NCBI RefSeq assembly: GCF_021347895.1
Contig: NC_067113.1
Location: forward strand, 872,467 to 936,466
Source of the DNA: Acanthochromis polyacanthus
Lineage: Eukaryota; Chordata; Actinopteri; Pomacentridae
Direction of reading: 5' to 3'
DNA: 64,000 nucleotides
The notes under the pieces are model-generated. The model was not told the origin of the DNA. It saw nothing but the letters and a program-made list of their open reading frames with translations, and searched no databases. Within the stretch, counting starts at the first letter, position 1. Each line of letters starts with the position of its first letter. A program made the translations under genes and the position numbers. Below are positions 62,528 to 64,000 of this stretch, piece after piece.

Positions 62528-64000
62528 ACAGTGCCTTGTGAAAGTATTCGGCCCCCTTGAACTTTTCAACCTTTTGCCACATTTCAGGCTTCAAACATAA
62601 AGATATAAAATTTTAATTTTTTGTCAAGAATCAACAACAATTGGGACACAATCGTGAAGTGGAACGAAATTTATTGGATATTTTAAACTTTTTTAACAAA
62701 TAAAAACCTGAAAAGTGGGGCGTGCAATATTATTCGGCCCCTTGCATTAATACTTTGTAGCGCCACCTTTTGCTGCAATTACAGCTGCAAGTCGCTTGGG
62801 GTATGTCTCTATCAGTTTTGCACATCGAGAGACTGAAATTCTTGCCCATTCTTCCTTGCAAAACAGCTCGAGCTCAGTGAGGTTGGATGGAGAGCGTTTG
62901 TGAACAGCAGTCTTCAGCTCTGCCCACAGATTCTCGATTGGATTCAGGTCTGGACTTTGACTTGGCCATTCTAACACCTGGATACGTTTATTTGTGAACC
63001 ATTCCACTGTAGATCTGGCTTTATGTTTTGGATCATTGTCCTGTTGGAAGATAAATCTCCGTCCCAGTCTCAGGTCTTTTGCAGACTCCAACAGGTTTTC
63101 TTGTATTTGTCTCCATTCATCTTCCCATCAATTTGAACCATCTTCCCTGTCCCTGCTGAAGAAAAGCAGGCCCAAACCATGAGGCTGCCGCCACCATGTT
63201 TGACAGTGGGGATGGTGTGTTCAGGGTGATGAGCTGTGTTGCTTTTACGCCAAACATATCGTTTTGCATTGTGGCCAAAAAGTTAGAGTTTGGTTTCATC
63301 TGACCAGAGCACCTTCTTCCACATGTTTGGTGTGTCTCCCAGGTGGCTTGTGGCAAACTTTAAACGAGACTTTTTATGGATATCTTTGAGAAATGGCTTT
63401 CTTCTTGCCACTCTTCCATAAAGGCCAGATTTGTGCAGTGTACGACTGATTGTTGTCCTATGGACAGACTCTCCCACCTCAGCTGTAGATCTCTGCAGTT
63501 CATCCAGAGTGATCATGGGCCTCTTGGCTGCATCTCTGATCAGTCTTCTCCTTGTTCGAGGTGAAAGTTTAGAGGGACGGCCGGGTCTTGGTAGATTTGC
63601 AGTGGTCTGATACTCCTTCCATTTCAATATGATTGCTTGCACAGTGCTCCTTGAGATGTTTAAAGCTTGGGAAATCTTTTTGTATCCAAATCCGGCTTTA
63701 AACTTCTCCACAACAGTATCTCGGACCTGCCTGGTGTGTTCCTTGGTCTTCATGATGCTCTCTGCACTTTAAACAGAACCCTGAGACTATCACAGAGCAG
63801 GTGCATTTATACAGAGACTTGATTACACACAGGTGGATTCTATTTATCATCATCAGTCATTTAGGACAACATTGGATCATTCAGAGATCCTCACTGAACT
63901 TCTGGAGTGAGTTTGCTGCACTGAAAATAAAGGGGCTGAATAATATTGCACACCCCACTTTTCAGGTTTTTATTTGTTAAAAAAGTTTAAAATATCCAAT
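62528..64000 (-). mobile_element. Tc1 transposon (right end outside window)
   Basis: The left end is ACAGTGCCTTGTGAAAGTAT. The start of the right inverted repeat (AATAATATTGCACACCCCAC) is visible before the window ends. A nearly complete minus-strand transposase lies within it. Confidence 0.92.
62747..63753 (-). pseudogene. Tc1 transposase with one stop and one frameshift
   Basis: The N-terminus (MKTKEHTRQVRDTVVEKFKA, linker GRPSKLSPR) is open from 63753 to 63283, through WSDETKL. There a TAA replaces the next codon. The frame continues with [20 protein letters not shown] until near 63095, where one base is missing after a YK pair. It resumes as [31 protein letters not shown] and ends AKGGATKY. 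All three catalytic acidic residues remain. Two lesions in about 1 kb mark a recent loss of function. Confidence 0.9.

Overview
The window is nuclear DNA from a ray-finned fish, most likely an advanced teleost. Genes are split into short exons with GT-AG introns of 0.1 to 8 kb. The exons encode vertebrate housekeeping proteins, and introns and spacers are full of teleost-type mobile DNA: Tc1 transposons, L2, L1 and Rex1-like LINEs, tRNA-derived SINEs and palindromic MITEs. I see no bacterial genes, CRISPR array or viral gene, and no previously undescribed molecular system. The unusual content is the structure of the repeats.

Gene layout. 660-14551 (+) is the 3' half of cog5, a Golgi tethering subunit, in 11 exons; its 5' half lies left of the window. 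15117-21368 (-) is a complete ndufa5 (respiratory complex I, 116 aa, 5 exons), tail-to-tail with cog5. 27014-38676 (-) is a complete aebp2 (PRC2 zinc-finger cofactor, 456 aa, 8 exons). 48813-62169 (-) is the 3' part of plekha5 (six exons recognised), continuing past the right edge. All inferred introns keep the reading phase. aebp2 and plekha5 are also neighbours in the same relative orientation in human; cog5 and ndufa5 are not neighbours of this pair there. The four genes have unrelated jobs and no operon-like relationship.

Mobile DNA. 22-25 kb holds a three-deep nest: an L1 interrupted by a Tc1 with 213-bp inverted repeats, itself interrupted by an L2 that fuses in frame with the transposase. 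56.3-59.8 kb holds an old Tc1 split by a younger Tc1 with an intact 345-codon transposase and by a MITE. Four long palindromic elements stand out: 33347-34950, 40783-43505 (with a second palindrome, 42124-42597, at its centre) and 61375-61949. Several short near-perfect hairpins occur in spacers.

Limits. Family names for repeats and splice sites come from reading the sequence and from memory of the families; nothing was searched. The terminal exon of plekha5 and the exact edges of old repeats are the least certain calls.
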